The notes: a model not told the origin generated them from the sequence alone. A DNA stretch of 64,000 nucleotides from Pelagomonas calceolata (GCA_918797485.1 CAKKNE010000003.1:806001-870000), one strand, 5' to 3'; positions 1 through 9,145 are shown, numbered from the stretch's first letter. A program made the numbers and translations.

Positions 1-1
1 G

Positions 2-413
2 CATCTGTTCGTGACGGCGTGCGTGCTCGCGTCTTTCGCCGGCTGGTTCTACCTGCTCAATCCCAGAGCGAAGCTCGTGATTTTCTGCGTCTTCGTCTAC
101 GGCCACTATCGCTACGCGTGCATCAGCGCAAAAATCAAATCTCGCGGCGCTTCTTGAGCCTCGAGCGACTCACTGGTTGCTTCTGTCGCAGGTCCGCATG
201 CAGCACGCGAACTGGATGGATAAATTCGCCGACCGCCGCGCGCGCTACGATCCGAAGTGCCCGTCCCACCAGCGCCAACTACCGCGGCGCCGCTCTTCCG
301 TAGGCGACGGCGACGGCATTGCGGACGCCGTCACGACTGGAAGCGTCAGGGTATGTTCCCGGGCCGCTACTCTGAAATATTTGGGCGCGGCGAACGACCA
401 GGATGTATTCTGA
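2..413 (+). CDS. Membrane protein, C-terminal part only
   Basis: Truncated by the window edge; I do not recognise the family. Proposed exons are 2..115 and 192..413. The first exon encodes a hydrophobic, aromatic-rich stretch (motifs GWFYLLN and FCVFVYGHYRY) that looks like one or two membrane segments, with strong G/C preference at third positions. After a 76-nt intron the reading frame continues with VRMQHANWMDKF, a basic cytosolic-type tail, ending with TGA at 411-413. The intron has introner-like ends, and using its 8-bp flank as donor needs GC instead of GT; without splicing the first exon would stop at 155-157. Codon bias fades after about 290, so the extreme C-terminus may differ. Confidence 0.45.
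116..191 (+). mobile_element. Introner-type intron (GC-AG)
   Basis: The left end CAGCGCAAAAATCAAAT resembles the family end CTGTGTGGAAATCAAAT, and the right end GGTTGCTTCTGTCGCAG resembles GGTTGATTTCCACACAG. Flanking 8-mers are GCGTGCAT and GTCCGCAT, which match at 5 of 8 positions. The reading frame is phase 0 on both sides only if the donor is GC. Confidence 0.4.
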
Positions 414-606
414 ATTTGGGTCATTCTTTGGACGCTATCGAGGCGTATCTTTAAATTTACTAGTAAGTCGCTACGCTAGCTTGCTCTCATTGTTTTGCGC
501 GCCTGGCTTTGCTCTTTCTATAGTTTCGGCGCGTCGGCAACTGAGGAAATTGGCCAGCGGCTCCCCAGAACTTCCGGGAGGACGTGTCCTCGAGACAAAA
601 TACCCG
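158..606. other. Gene end and convergent gap
   Basis: Holds the second exon of the partial membrane protein (192-413). From 414 to the stop of the next gene on the other strand (607) there is no supported coding sequence. A weak relative of the CTAG...CGCTAGC motif (CTAGTAAGTCGCTACGCTAGC) lies at 460-480. Confidence 0.4.
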
Positions 607-1299
607 TTACAACACACTAGCGCAGACCGCGTCGAAGCACTCCGCCGTCTCGCTCAGCCAGCCGCCGAGCGGCTCGGGCAGCGGCGGCGGCGCCACCGTA
701 GACAAGACGCCGTCGCCGAGCCCCGTCACGGCGCGCACCGCCTCCGCGTTCCCGAGCGCCGCGTCGTCGCCGACAAAAATTATAGAGCGCACGTCGAAGC
801 CCCGCCGCACGAGCGCCTCCCAGGCGCATAACGAACAAGAAATGCCGCCGAGCCGCGCGTCGCCTACTAATAAAGCCGGCACGTCCAGCCCCGCGTAGGC
901 GTCGGCCTGGGGCCGCCCCGTCGCCGTCGGCGACAGGCAGCCGCCGGCGGTCTCGACGACGCCGAAGGGCTCGTCGCCCGCGCGCATCCACCCTGAAACG
1001 GCTCGGGCGAGCTCCGCGTCGCTCGGTATTTGTCCACCTTCCTGCCGCGCGGCGACGTGCGGGCTCGCGTACGCCCGCCACGCGTGCAGCGTGTCGCAGC
1101 GGCCGAGGCCGGCGGCGGCGTAGCGTTTGACCAAAGCTGCGTCGCCGGCGTGGTCGTCGTCGACGCCCGTCTGCAGGGGCTTCAGGTACGCCGCGCGGCC
1201 GAACCTCCGGAGGCCCGCTTTTATGAGTGCAGCGGAGCACAACGTCTTGCCGACCTCGGTGTTGGCGCCGAAGACGATGGCCGTTCGTCGTGCGGCCAT
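607..1299 (-). CDS. bioD: Dethiobiotin synthetase
   Basis: 230 residues, close to the usual bacterial BioD length (about 225). The enzyme closes the ureido ring of 7,8-diaminopelargonate with CO2 and ATP to make dethiobiotin, the step before biotin synthase. Visible motifs are the P-loop GANTEVGKT near residues 11-19, LKPLQTG near 39-44 and ETAGG near 115-119. The start ATG is at 1297-1299. In plants and several algae BioD is fused to the diaminopelargonate aminotransferase BioA; here the frame ends with TAA directly after the BioD domain, so the protein seems monofunctional, though a downstream intron was not excluded. No clear targeting peptide is visible, so location is open. Confidence 0.85.
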   Translation of the reverse strand: MAARRTAIVFGANTEVGKTLCSAALIKAGLRRFGRAAYLKPLQTGVDDDHAGDAALVKRYAAAGLGRCDTLHAWRAYASPHVAARQEGGQIPSDAELARAVSGWMRAGDEPFGVVETAGGCLSPTATGRPQADAYAGLDVPALLVGDARLGGISCSLCAWEALVRRGFDVRSIIFVGDDAALGNAEAVRAVTGLGDGVLSTVAPPPLPEPLGGWLSETAECFDAVCASVL

Positions 1300-1656
1300 T
1301 TTTTTGGCGTTCTTGCACCACTACCGTCTGTGGTGCCGAGGCCACTGCAGGGTGGGGGTCTGTGCAGGCGTTTACTGGCCGCAGATCTGCAAATTTTGAC
1401 AGCTACCGCGACTTATGCAGCGATGCTTTACGAACACGTTGTTTTGAGCCGCCTCGCGCCGCTCCACTGGTTTTTTTTCGACAGCTCGGCACACTTGCTA
1501 GCGGGCAGTAAGACACTAGCACGACCAAATCGTCGCCCACTAGTCCTTCCACCTACCTCTGCATTCCTCCCATCTCGACGACTGCATCAGCGGAAGGCTG
1601 GCTCGGCGGTCGCTGTCATTTCTTCCGAGGCTGGCCATCCAGAAAAAATTGCTCTC
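1300..1656. other. Divergent intergenic region
   Basis: Promoter space between bioD (-) and the NTF2-like gene (+). It holds one copy of the recurrent CTAGTGTCTTACA motif at 1497-1520. No coding sequence is supported. Confidence 0.6.
1497..1520 (-). promoter_or_regulatory. Intergenic CTAGTGTCTTAC motif, copy 1
   Basis: On the minus strand it reads CTAGTGTCTTACTG followed by CCCGCTAGC. It lies 198 bp from the bioD ATG and 137 bp from the ATG at 1657. Confidence 0.5.
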
Positions 1657-2349
1657 ATGCCTCGTGTGCTGGTTGCGCTTGCCTCCGTTGGCCTGCGCGC
1701 ATCGTCCTTTACACTCGCTACTCAGCGCCGGCAGCCCAACGCATTCAGGCGCAACATGGGGGCCCTCCAGAGCACTGCAGCCCCCAGTGTCCGGCACATG
1801 CGCTCCCGTACGGCTCGTCAACCTCCACGCCATCGACGCGCCATGCTCCCGTAGCTCCAGTGGCTGCGCCTCGCTCGATGGCGTGGGGGTGTGTACGTCC
1901 GGGCAGTCCGAACGCCATCGACGCGCCGGCGCCGCGACCGCGTCCCCTCACAGGCCGCCGACGAGCAGGAACTTAAAGGGATGATCAAATCCATGGCGGA
2001 GGACAAGACCGGCGAGTGGATCGCGGCGAACTGTCTGCCGGACGCCCTATTCATCCGCCCGAGCGGCAACCCCTTCAAGGCCGCCGAGTTCGTCACGTTC
2101 TTCGGCGGCGACGTCGAGATCACGGAGAAGGCCCTCCTGAAGATCCAGAAGCTCGACGTCGGCGCGGACATGGCCTACGCGACGGCGAGCGAGTCCGCGA
2201 AGTTCACGTACAAGGGCACGCCGAACGACGACCCGTCCTTCACCGTGTCGACGGTCTGGAAGAAGGTCGGCGGCGCCTGGAAGCTCGCGCACGGCCACCG
2301 GTCCACGGCCACGGGCAACGACATGTCGTCGTGGGACGGCTGCGTGTAG
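1657..2349 (+). CDS. NTF2-like (SnoaL/DUF4440-type) protein
   Basis: Proposed exons 1657..1788 and 1954..2349 give 175 residues with the frame kept (phase 0). Exon 1 encodes a hydrophobic leader with RASSFT and then Arg/Gln-rich sequence, like a heterokont plastid presequence (signal peptide plus transit peptide); plastid location is inference. Exon 2 encodes a small alpha+beta fold with WIAANCLPDALFIRP and a C-terminal WKKVGGAWKLAHGHRS strand pair, typical of the NTF2-like cone fold that serves many ligands, so substrate is unknown. The 165-nt intron ends CCCCTCACAG and carries two CGCCATCGACGCG boxes, as introner elements here do. A shorter start inside exon 2 (ATG at 1981) is possible but would remove the leader. 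Confidence 0.6.
1789..1953 (+). mobile_element. Introner-like intron
   Basis: It contains CGCCATCGACGCG at 1828-1840 and 1913-1925 and an inverted relative CTCGATGGCGTGG between them. The typical AAATCAAAT end is not recognisable, so membership in the element family is tentative. Confidence 0.4.
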
Positions 2350-2364
2350 ATCCGCCGGCGGCGA

Positions 2365-2448
2365 CGCCATCGACGCGGCATGCAAGCTAGGGTCCGTCGG
2401 CATTTCCGTCGGCGGAGATGTCGGCGGCGGGTCGACGCCATCGACGCG
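2365..2448. repeat. CGCCATCGACGCG pair in 3' flank
   Basis: Two exact copies of CGCCATCGACGCG (2365-2377 and 2436-2448) lie in the convergent gap between the NTF2-like gene and the Cys-cluster gene. The same box is found inside several introns of this window, so this may be an introner-like insertion outside a coding region. Confidence 0.45.
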
Positions 2449-2533
2449 CCACGACTCACGAGTGAAGTGTCTAAGATTCCAAGTTTTACAAGCACCGGGG
2501 GAGAAGGGGGGAAATGAACACACCAGACTATGC

Positions 2534-3397
2534 TCAGGAGGATCTCTCCGTGTCGAAGGAGATGAGGCGCGGCCGCGAGCCCTCTGAAGATTCGTCGTCG
2601 GCCTCGCCGAGCTTCGCCGCGAGCCGCGCGCGCGCCGCCGTCGCCGCCGCGAGCTCGCGCTCCAGCTCCGCCACGCGCTTCTCGAGGGGCTCCACCAACG
2701 CCGCGCGGCTCTCGACCGCCAAGATGCGCGCGTGGATGTTCGCCAACTCAAAGAGCATGCCCGACGACTCGTCCTCGGCGGGCGGCTCGGGCGACGACGA
2801 CTCGGCCTCAGAACCTAGAGATTCGGACCGCGACCGCTTGCGCTGGTACTCTTGTAATGTGGAGCCGAAGTTGGCGCTCATGCGGTCGTCGTCGTCGTCG
2901 TCGCTACTCGACTCCGACGCCGGAGCTGTGCGCGCCAGAGCCACTAAGGAAGACGCCGCCGTCGCGTCGACCTTGACGGGCCTCGACGAACTTCGGGAGG
3001 AGGGGGCCTTCGTCGTGCCGGAGGCCGTGCGCTTCTTGAGGAGGTAGGACGTGCGGCCGCGCTCGCGGCAGCGGTCGCACTTCGCTGCGTCCAATTTTTG
3101 CGAGAAGGTGCCGACGTGCAGAAAGTTCTTGCAGCCCTTGCACCACTTGAAGAAGCAGCCCGACGACCGGTGGCGCCACATGGCCTTGTCGCAGTCGCGG
3201 CAGACGTCCTTGTTCTGGCGCGGGATGACGACGCCCTTGCTTGCGCCGCAGCCGCACATGACGCAGGACTGGGCCGTGCCCTTGGCCGCTCTCGCGTAAT
3301 TCGTGACGGCGTCGTAGGTGAGGCCGTCCTCGACACTCTCGAGGGCCGAGTCGGGGACGTCGCTGATGTCGACGAGGATGCTGGCGTTGCGCGACAT
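2534..3397 (-). CDS. Cysteine-cluster (putative zinc) protein with coiled coil
   Basis: 287 residues from the ATG at 3395-3397. Residues 45-110 carry paired cysteines (C45, C48, C50, C66, C69, C81, C86, C89, C107, C110) in a context such as CGCGASKGVV, FFKWCKGCKNF and KCDRCRERGR, which looks like a zinc-binding domain with two or three sites. It is followed by Ser/Asp-rich acidic sequence, a basic RKRSRSE patch (possible nuclear signal) and a coiled coil near residues 225-275. I do not recognise a named family; a nuclear or nucleic-acid role is inference. The frame stays open upstream of 3397, but that part looks like 5' leader. Confidence 0.65.
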   Translation of the reverse strand: MSRNASILVDISDVPDSALESVEDGLTYDAVTNYARAAKGTAQSCVMCGCGASKGVVIPRQNKDVCRDCDKAMWRHRSSGCFFKWCKGCKNFLHVGTFSQKLDAAKCDRCRERGRTSYLLKKRTASGTTKAPSSRSSSRPVKVDATAASSLVALARTAPASESSSDDDDDDRMSANFGSTLQEYQRKRSRSESLGSEAESSSPEPPAEDESSGMLFELANIHARILAVESRAALVEPLEKRVAELERELAAATAARARLAAKLGEADDESSEGSRPRLISFDTERSS

Positions 3398-4165
3398 GGT
3401 CTTTCGATCGGTTTCGGGCGCCTGCGGGGCGTTCGGAGGTTGTTGGTGAGCGCGTCGACGATATCTTCGGCTGCTTCGTGGCCGCTCGTCGTGTTCGGCG
3501 AAGAACAGATTTTTTTCAATACGACGCTCTGAACAGAGCATGAGTGGATATTCCCATCGGACGGGCGTCGGTGGGCCCCGGGCCCAGCGCCGGGGGCTGT
3601 CAGATGATGTCGGCGGCGTGTGGTGGCTGGATTAAGGACACGGGCCGCAGACGAAGTCAAAGATGCGACGTGGCTTTTTAGGCCCCTTTTTTGAGTCTCG
3701 CAGCGAGCGCAGCGGGCTGATATTCACAGTAGGCCGAGTTCGAACCAAGCTGGGCCCGATGCCAAAGCGTTGAGTCCAGCGAGTTCGTTCGCGCTGAGCA
3801 CAGGCGCTCAACAATAATTCGTTCGCGGTGTACGCGTTGAGCTCATTCAGACTGCGGCGATAATCCTACTAGCGCGCGAAGACTTCCAAAGGAAACAAAC
3901 ACCTTGCTGCCTCGTGGCAGGAGCTCGCGGACATCATTCTATAGCAGTTTGAAATCAAAACAGCACCCGCGCGAGCCCAAACCAGCACAATGCGTGCACT
4001 ACCGGTACTGAAACCGCGGCAAGAGCTCCACACGACATTCTTATCGCTCCCTGATGCGAAACGCTAGCGCCGTAAACCCGACACCCCTTTGTCTCTCCGC
4101 GCTGCAGAGCCTCTGATGAGGCTGCCAAAAGGCAGCCCAAACGCCTTAAAAATGCCACCCTAACG
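3398..4165. other. Divergent intergenic region, 768 bp
   Basis: Separates the Cys-cluster gene (-) from the J-domain gene (+). Base composition is lower in GC toward 3830-3960. A GTTCGAACC string at 3731-3739 resembles a tRNA T-loop, but no paired stems fit around it. No gene is supported. Confidence 0.6.
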
Positions 4166-6201
4166 ATGCCGAAGCAAGAACCCCACGAAATCCTCGGCGT
4201 CCCGAAGGACGCCACCGAAGCGCAAGTCCGCAAGGCCTACTTACGATTAGCCCTCAAGAAGCACCCGGACAAGGGCGGCGACGTCGACGAATTTAGGATA
4301 CTGCAGGAGGCCTACGAGGCGCTGCGCGACGGCGGTGGCAGTGAGGAGGCGAAGGAAAGTTCTCCGGCCAGTTCGCCGCGGCCGGACAGGCCAACGCGAG
4401 CGCCGCCCAAGGCCAAGCCATCGAAGCGGTTCCGCTGCGCGACCTGCGGCAAGCGCTTCTCCTCGCACCTGGCCTTGCGCGCGCACTCGGTGGAGCACAT
4501 GAAGGACGAGGACGACGACGCGGCGCGCCGCCGCGCCGAGGCGAGGGCCCGAGGAGCAGCCCCCAAAAAGGACGAGAGCGACGACGACGAGCCGGCGCCG
4601 CGGCCGCGCCGGCAGCGGCCGGGCCGCGCGACCAACGGCGGCTTCGAAGCCTTCGACCGGCGGCGTTCGGCGGAGGCGAGAGCTCGAGGTGGCGCCACGA
4701 AGAATGATGACGACGAGGTCTGCGCCCGCTGCGGCGCCCGGGGCCCGGGCGACGTCTGCCACGTCTGCGGGCACGGCCCGCCGCCCGACCCGGCGAAGGT
4801 CGAGCGGCGCCGCAAGGCCGAGGCGGCGCGGCGGCGCGAGGAGGCGCGCACCGCGGCGGCGGCGAATAGGGAGAACTCGGCGGTGGTCCGCGGCCGGCGT
4901 CCTGTTATTTTGCCGCGGCGATGGCGTTGCGCCTCGCTGTGACTCGTCCCTCGCGTCGCGTCGCGGCGATGGCGTGGGGCCCGAGCGCCTTTGGCCGGGG
5001 AGTCTGGTCCAGCTCGTACGCCATCGACGCGCCGCGTCACTCATCGTGAATACAAACACAGGCCGCGCAGCTCCAGGAGCAGGAAGACCTCCACGCACAA
5101 TTCAACAACGACCACGACGCCGCGCGCGAGGAGGCCATGGTCCTCGAGGCCGTCCGGCTGTCGACGCAGGACGAGGCGGCGCGGCGTGCGGCCGACGAGG
5201 CCGAGGTCGTCGAGGCCGTCCGGCAGTCCTCGCAGGACGACGCGCTGCGGCGCGCGCGCGAGGAGAACGACCGCGCGCAGCTGGACATGGTGATCGCGGA
5301 GACGCAGGAGGATGAGGAGCTGGCCCGGGCGCTCGCGCAGAGCCGCGCCGCGGAGCGGGACCGCCAGGAGGCGGACGAGCTCGCGCGGGCCCTGCGGCTC
5401 TCGCGGGCGGCGGAGCGCGAGCGCAAGGAGCAGGCGGACCTGGAGGCGGCCCTGGCGCTGTCGCTCGCGGAGGGCGGAGAGGCACCGCCGGCGCCGTCGC
5501 CACGGCGGCCCGGGCTCGGGTTCCTCGCGGAGCTCGACGCCGCCGTCGACGGGCGCGTCGCGCGGCCGCGTGCTTCTGCGCCACGACGGCCTGAGTCAGA
5601 TGCCGCACAGCCGCTGCTCGAGACGCGCGTCGAGCGGCCTCAACAATCGCTCGACGCGGCGCTCACGTCGCCGCGCGCCGCCTTTTTAGCAAGATCAAAT
5701 GAGAGCGACGCGGCGCTCACGCCGGCGCGCGCCGCGTTCCTCCAACGGCAGCAGAGCTTCGGCGCGCGGGCCGACTTTGGCGCGTGGCAGCGGCAGGTGG
5801 CGATGCTGCGAGATTTGGGCTTCGCGGCGTCCGTCGCGGCGGCTTATGCGGACGCGCGGCGGCCCGTGGAGGAGACCGTGGACCGCATGCTGGAAGATGG
5901 CGTGGACTTCGCCGAGGAGCCCGTCTACGCGGGGCGGGAACGGTCTTCCGTCGCGAAGCGCATCGCGAGCGTGGGCTCGCGCGTCCTCGGCGCCGTCCGC
6001 CGCACGCTCTCGTCGCCGTCGGCGCCGGCGCCCGTCGTCGCCGTGCCCATGGACGAAGCGGGCGACGCACCAGAAGACTGGGTGCCCGTCGTCGACGGGG
6101 CCCGGACCTACTGGATGCACGCGGCTCTTGAGTTATGCGCCTGGTCGGACCCGCGAAATGACCCCGACGCCGTGCTCTTCGATCTGCAGGACGTGCAGTG
6201 A
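4166..6201 (+). CDS. J-domain co-chaperone with zinc fingers, UIMs and UBA
   Basis: Exons 4166..4885 and 5062..6201 give 619 residues. Order: J domain (residues 4-60, with HPD at 33-35) that would stimulate Hsp70; a C2H2-type finger near 88-112 (CATCGKRF, then H-x4-H); a four-Cys knuckle near 185-203 (VCARCGARGPGDVCHVCG); at least four Ala/Arg-rich helices near 255-365 with the ubiquitin-interacting pattern (ELARALAQS, ELARALRLS, DLEAALALS); and a UBA-like helical domain near 475-515 (MLRDLGF). This resembles DNAJB2/HSJ1, which has J plus UIM domains, so a link between Hsp70 clients and ubiquitin is a fair inference. The intron donor may be at 4883 or 4886; both keep the frame. Confidence 0.7.
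4886..5061 (+). mobile_element. Introner-like intron
   Basis: 176 nt ending ATACAAACACAG, with CGCCATCGACGCG at 5019-5031 and GGCGATGGCGTGG upstream. The flanks share CCGCG but not a clean 8-bp repeat, so it may be an old, degraded element. Confidence 0.4.
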
Positions 6202-6697
6202 TGTTTGTTGTTTTTTTGGTTTTAAGTTTATTATTAGGTTCTTTTTTCATGTTACGGTGCTAGCACTAGCTCCTTCGCGTCGATCGTGAGGCTGAGGCTA
6301 GTTACGTCGCGGGGTTCCCCGTACCCCTCCCGCTCCCCCCGGGCCCACCCGTCCGGCTGGACTAGGACGCAAGGGCTGAGTCGCATGGACTCGCACGCCC
6401 CCCCTCTTTTTGGGACGCCCCCCATCAGGATGTGGAACTGGCCGCTGGCCCCTCTTTATCGACGAGGCCGAAATCAAGCTGGGTAGGGGAGCGAGAGATC
6501 GTAGAGCTAGTATGTTGGTACGCTAGGTAACGATTTGGGGTTTCGAGCCGCGGCAGCGCAAGAGCTCGTTTCCTGCGCATTAACGAATTCTTCGGGCGGC
6601 ATTTGTCAAGTGGTGATCGGTGCGAACCTTCGCGGCTTCTCTCAGAGAGCTCCGCACAGCCAAAGTCAAATCCGCTCTCTCCAGCAGCAGCCAAGCA
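6202..6697. other. Intergenic region, 496 bp
   Basis: Lies between two plus-strand genes. It contains a C-rich tract at about 6316-6350 and no recognisable coding sequence. An in-frame GTG at 6620 extends the next gene upstream, but the first ATG is at 6698. Confidence 0.6.
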
Positions 6698-8920
6698 ATG
6701 GGGAAAAAGCGCGCATATGTCGTGATGAACGGGCGACAGACGGGCGTCTTCGACACGTGGGACGAGGTCGAGCCACTGGTGAAAGGATTTAAGCGTGCGA
6801 AGTATCAAGGCTACTCCTCGCGCGACGACGCGGAACAGGCTTGGCAGGCGAACCAGGCGGCGGCACCTTCGTTCGCGACGGCCGCGGGCGCGCCGGCGGC
6901 GCCCACGTTTGCATCCGTGCCGCCGCCGCCGGCGTTTGTACCGGCATCCGCGCCGGCGTTCGTACCCGTTCCACCGCCGCCGCCGTTGACGCCGTCGATC
7001 AGGGACATGAAGGCGGCGATCCTCCAGGCGGGCCTCGGCGTCGCGGACCTCGTGGAGAAGTCGGACGTCGTCGAGCGCTACCGGCAGGCTCTCGCCGCGG
7101 CACGGCCGGCGGCGCCCGCATTCGTGCCCCGGGGGGCGGCCAGTTCTCCGCCGGAGGACCCGGTCGCGGCGGCGGCGCGTGCGGCAGCGGTGCCGGTCCG
7201 CCCCTCGAATCCGCGGCCGCCGCCGATGCGCGGCAGCGTTACGACGCCGACGCGGCCAGCCGATGACGGGGCCGACGAGCGGCACGAACTGACGGAGGAA
7301 CAGGAGAGCGTGTGCGCGGCAGCGATGAGAGGCGAGTCCCTCTTCTTCACGGGCAACGCCGGCACCGGCAAGACTACAACTATGAGAGAGCTGATCACGC
7401 GGCTGCCTCAGCGAGGCAGCGGCAAGGTGTTCGTAACGGCCTCCACAGGTGCGGCCGCCGTGTTATGTAGAGGTACGACGCTCCATAGTTTCGCGGGAAT
7501 TGGGCTTGGAAAGGAGAGCACTGGACTTCTGATAAAAAAGCTGTCGAAGGCCGCGCGAAAGCGGTGGGGTCAGGCTTCGACGCTAGTCATCGACGAAATA
7601 TCGATGATCGACGGGACGCTCCTTGACAAGATCGACGCCGTCGGGCGCGCGGCACGCGGCAGCTCGAGGCCCTTCGGCGGCGTCCAGGTAATCGTCAGCG
7701 GCGACTTTATGCAGCTGCCGCCCGTCAAGGTGTCCCGGTTCGCGTTTGAGGCCGATGTCTGGCCGACGGCGTTCGGCTCGAATCAGTTCTGCCTGACGCG
7801 CGTGTTCCGGCAGCGCGATCAGTCGTTCGTAAGCCTATTGAACGAGCTGCGTGTTGGGAGGGCGTCCCCTGCCACGTGCGCGACGCTCCAGGCGACGGTG
7901 GCGCGCGGCCTCGGAGCGGTCGACGGCATCGAGCCGACGAAGCTCTTTGCGCGAAACGTACAGGTGGACGCCATCAATAAGCAGAGGCTATTGGAGCTCG
8001 CCGGCGCCACGACGACACTGCGGGCGCAGGACGAGGGCGACGTCCGGCGCATCGAGCAGTGCTCGTACCCCGCGGAGCTCCATCTCCGCATCGGCGCGCA
8101 GATCATGCTCCTCAAAAATATAGACGTCGAGAAAAAGCTCATCAACGGCTCAAGAGGCAAAGTGTTGGCGATACAGCGCAAAGATGGCCAGATCGACAGC
8201 ATTAAGTGTCAGTTCAAAAACGCCGGTGAGTGGAACGTCAAGCGCGATGAAGCGACCGTGGAAGAAGCTGGTAAGGTGCTGGCGTCGCGGTCGCAGTTCC
8301 CGCTGCGTCTCGCGTGGGCCCTGTCGATTCACAAGAGCCAGGGCCAGACGATCGATTTGTTAGATTGCGACTTACAGGGTTGTTTTGAAGATGGCCAGGC
8401 CTACACCGCGGTTTCTAGGGCTTCTGATATGGAGAACCTGGTCGTGCGCAATTTCTCGCCACGCGTCGTAAAAGCTTCGGCGAAGTGTCTGGCGTTCGAC
8501 CAGCGGCTGCGACGCGGCGGCGCGGCGCCTGCTGAGGATGAAGACGACGTCGTAGACCTCACCGCGGACAGCGCGCCGGCTCCTGCGCCGGCGAGCGGCG
8601 GCTGGAACTACGCGGACGGTCGGCGCCCGCCGCCGAACCGCGCGGCGACGCTCCCGACGGGCGCGCCCAATTGCCTGGCGGGCAAGGTCTTTGTGACGAC
8701 AGGCGTCCTCCCGACGCTCGATCGGGATCAGATCAAGGCGATCGCGACGAAGCACGGTGGGAGGTGCACCGGCGCGGTTTCGTCGAAGACGACGCATCTC
8801 ATCGCGGGAGAGGTGCTGGACGACGGTCGACCGGTCGCAGAGTCGGGGAAGTACAAGAAGGCCGTGACGCTCGGCACGGCGATCATCTCGGAGGCGGAGT
8901 TTCGCGCGATGATTCGGTAG
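6698..8920 (+). CDS. PIF1-family helicase with viroplasmin and BRCT domains
   Basis: 740 residues, no intron needed. Residues 5-48 form an RNase H1-type N-terminal (caulimovirus viroplasmin-like) domain, motif YVVMNGRQTGVF, which in RNase H1 binds RNA:DNA hybrids. A Pro/Ala-rich linker follows. The helicase starts near 197 with LTEEQ; motifs are the P-loop GNAGTGKTT (about 218), VIDEISM (296), SGDFMQLPPV (about 334), LSIHKSQGQTID and YTAVSRAS. A BRCT-like domain occupies about 657-740 (motif VTTGVLPTL, then HGGRCTGAVSSKTTHLI), resembling the BRCT of DNA ligase and RFC1. PIF1 enzymes are 5'-3' DNA helicases acting on G-quadruplexes and R-loops in nucleus or mitochondria. The three-domain combination suggests a genome-maintenance role at hybrids or breaks. 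Confidence 0.88.
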   Translation: MGKKRAYVVMNGRQTGVFDTWDEVEPLVKGFKRAKYQGYSSRDDAEQAWQANQAAAPSFATAAGAPAAPTFASVPPPPAFVPASAPAFVPVPPPPPLTPSIRDMKAAILQAGLGVADLVEKSDVVERYRQALAAARPAAPAFVPRGAASSPPEDPVAAAARAAAVPVRPSNPRPPPMRGSVTTPTRPADDGADERHELTEEQESVCAAAMRGESLFFTGNAGTGKTTTMRELITRLPQRGSGKVFVTASTGAAAVLCRGTTLHSFAGIGLGKESTGLLIKKLSKAARKRWGQASTLVIDEISMIDGTLLDKIDAVGRAARGSSRPFGGVQVIVSGDFMQLPPVKVSRFAFEADVWPTAFGSNQFCLTRVFRQRDQSFVSLLNELRVGRASPATCATLQATVARGLGAVDGIEPTKLFARNVQVDAINKQRLLELAGATTTLRAQDEGDVRRIEQCSYPAELHLRIGAQIMLLKNIDVEKKLINGSRGKVLAIQRKDGQIDSIKCQFKNAGEWNVKRDEATVEEAGKVLASRSQFPLRLAWALSIHKSQGQTIDLLDCDLQGCFEDGQAYTAVSRASDMENLVVRNFSPRVVKASAKCLAFDQRLRRGGAAPAEDEDDVVDLTADSAPAPAPASGGWNYADGRRPPPNRAATLPTGAPNCLAGKVFVTTGVLPTLDRDQIKAIATKHGGRCTGAVSSKTTHLIAGEVLDDGRPVAESGKYKKAVTLGTAIISEAEFRAMIR

Positions 8921-9122
8921 TAAATTTTCTGTACAACTATTTTTTTGAGACCGATACCTGGCGAGGGCCTGTGGGGTACAAGTACCTATACATATCTACT
9001 ACTCGCCGCGATGGTATATTTATATATAGGGGGAGTATGGGGTATTGATCTTCTTCCTTCCTGTGTATTATATTTTTTTTTACGCTTATTCAGATATATG
9101 TTTTTACATACTAATGCAGCTT

Positions 9123-9145
9123 GCTAGTGTCTTACAGCCGCTAGC
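9123..9145 (+). promoter_or_regulatory. Intergenic CTAGTGTCTTACA motif, copy 2
   Basis: Reads CTAGTGTCTTACAG, then CCGCTAGC. It ends 66 bp before the ATG of the S28 peptidase. Confidence 0.55.

Noticed and set aside
603-625. TTACAACACACTAGCGC at the end of bioD as another copy of the intergenic motif
   Set aside because: It lacks the CGCTAGC half and overlaps coding sequence.
3731-3739. GTTCGAACC resembling a tRNA T-loop
   Set aside because: No matching T-stem and no acceptor or anticodon arms could be paired on either strand.
6620-6697. Upstream extension of the PIF1 gene to 6620
   Set aside because: The codon at 6620 is GTG; the first ATG is 6698 and gives a complete viroplasmin domain.
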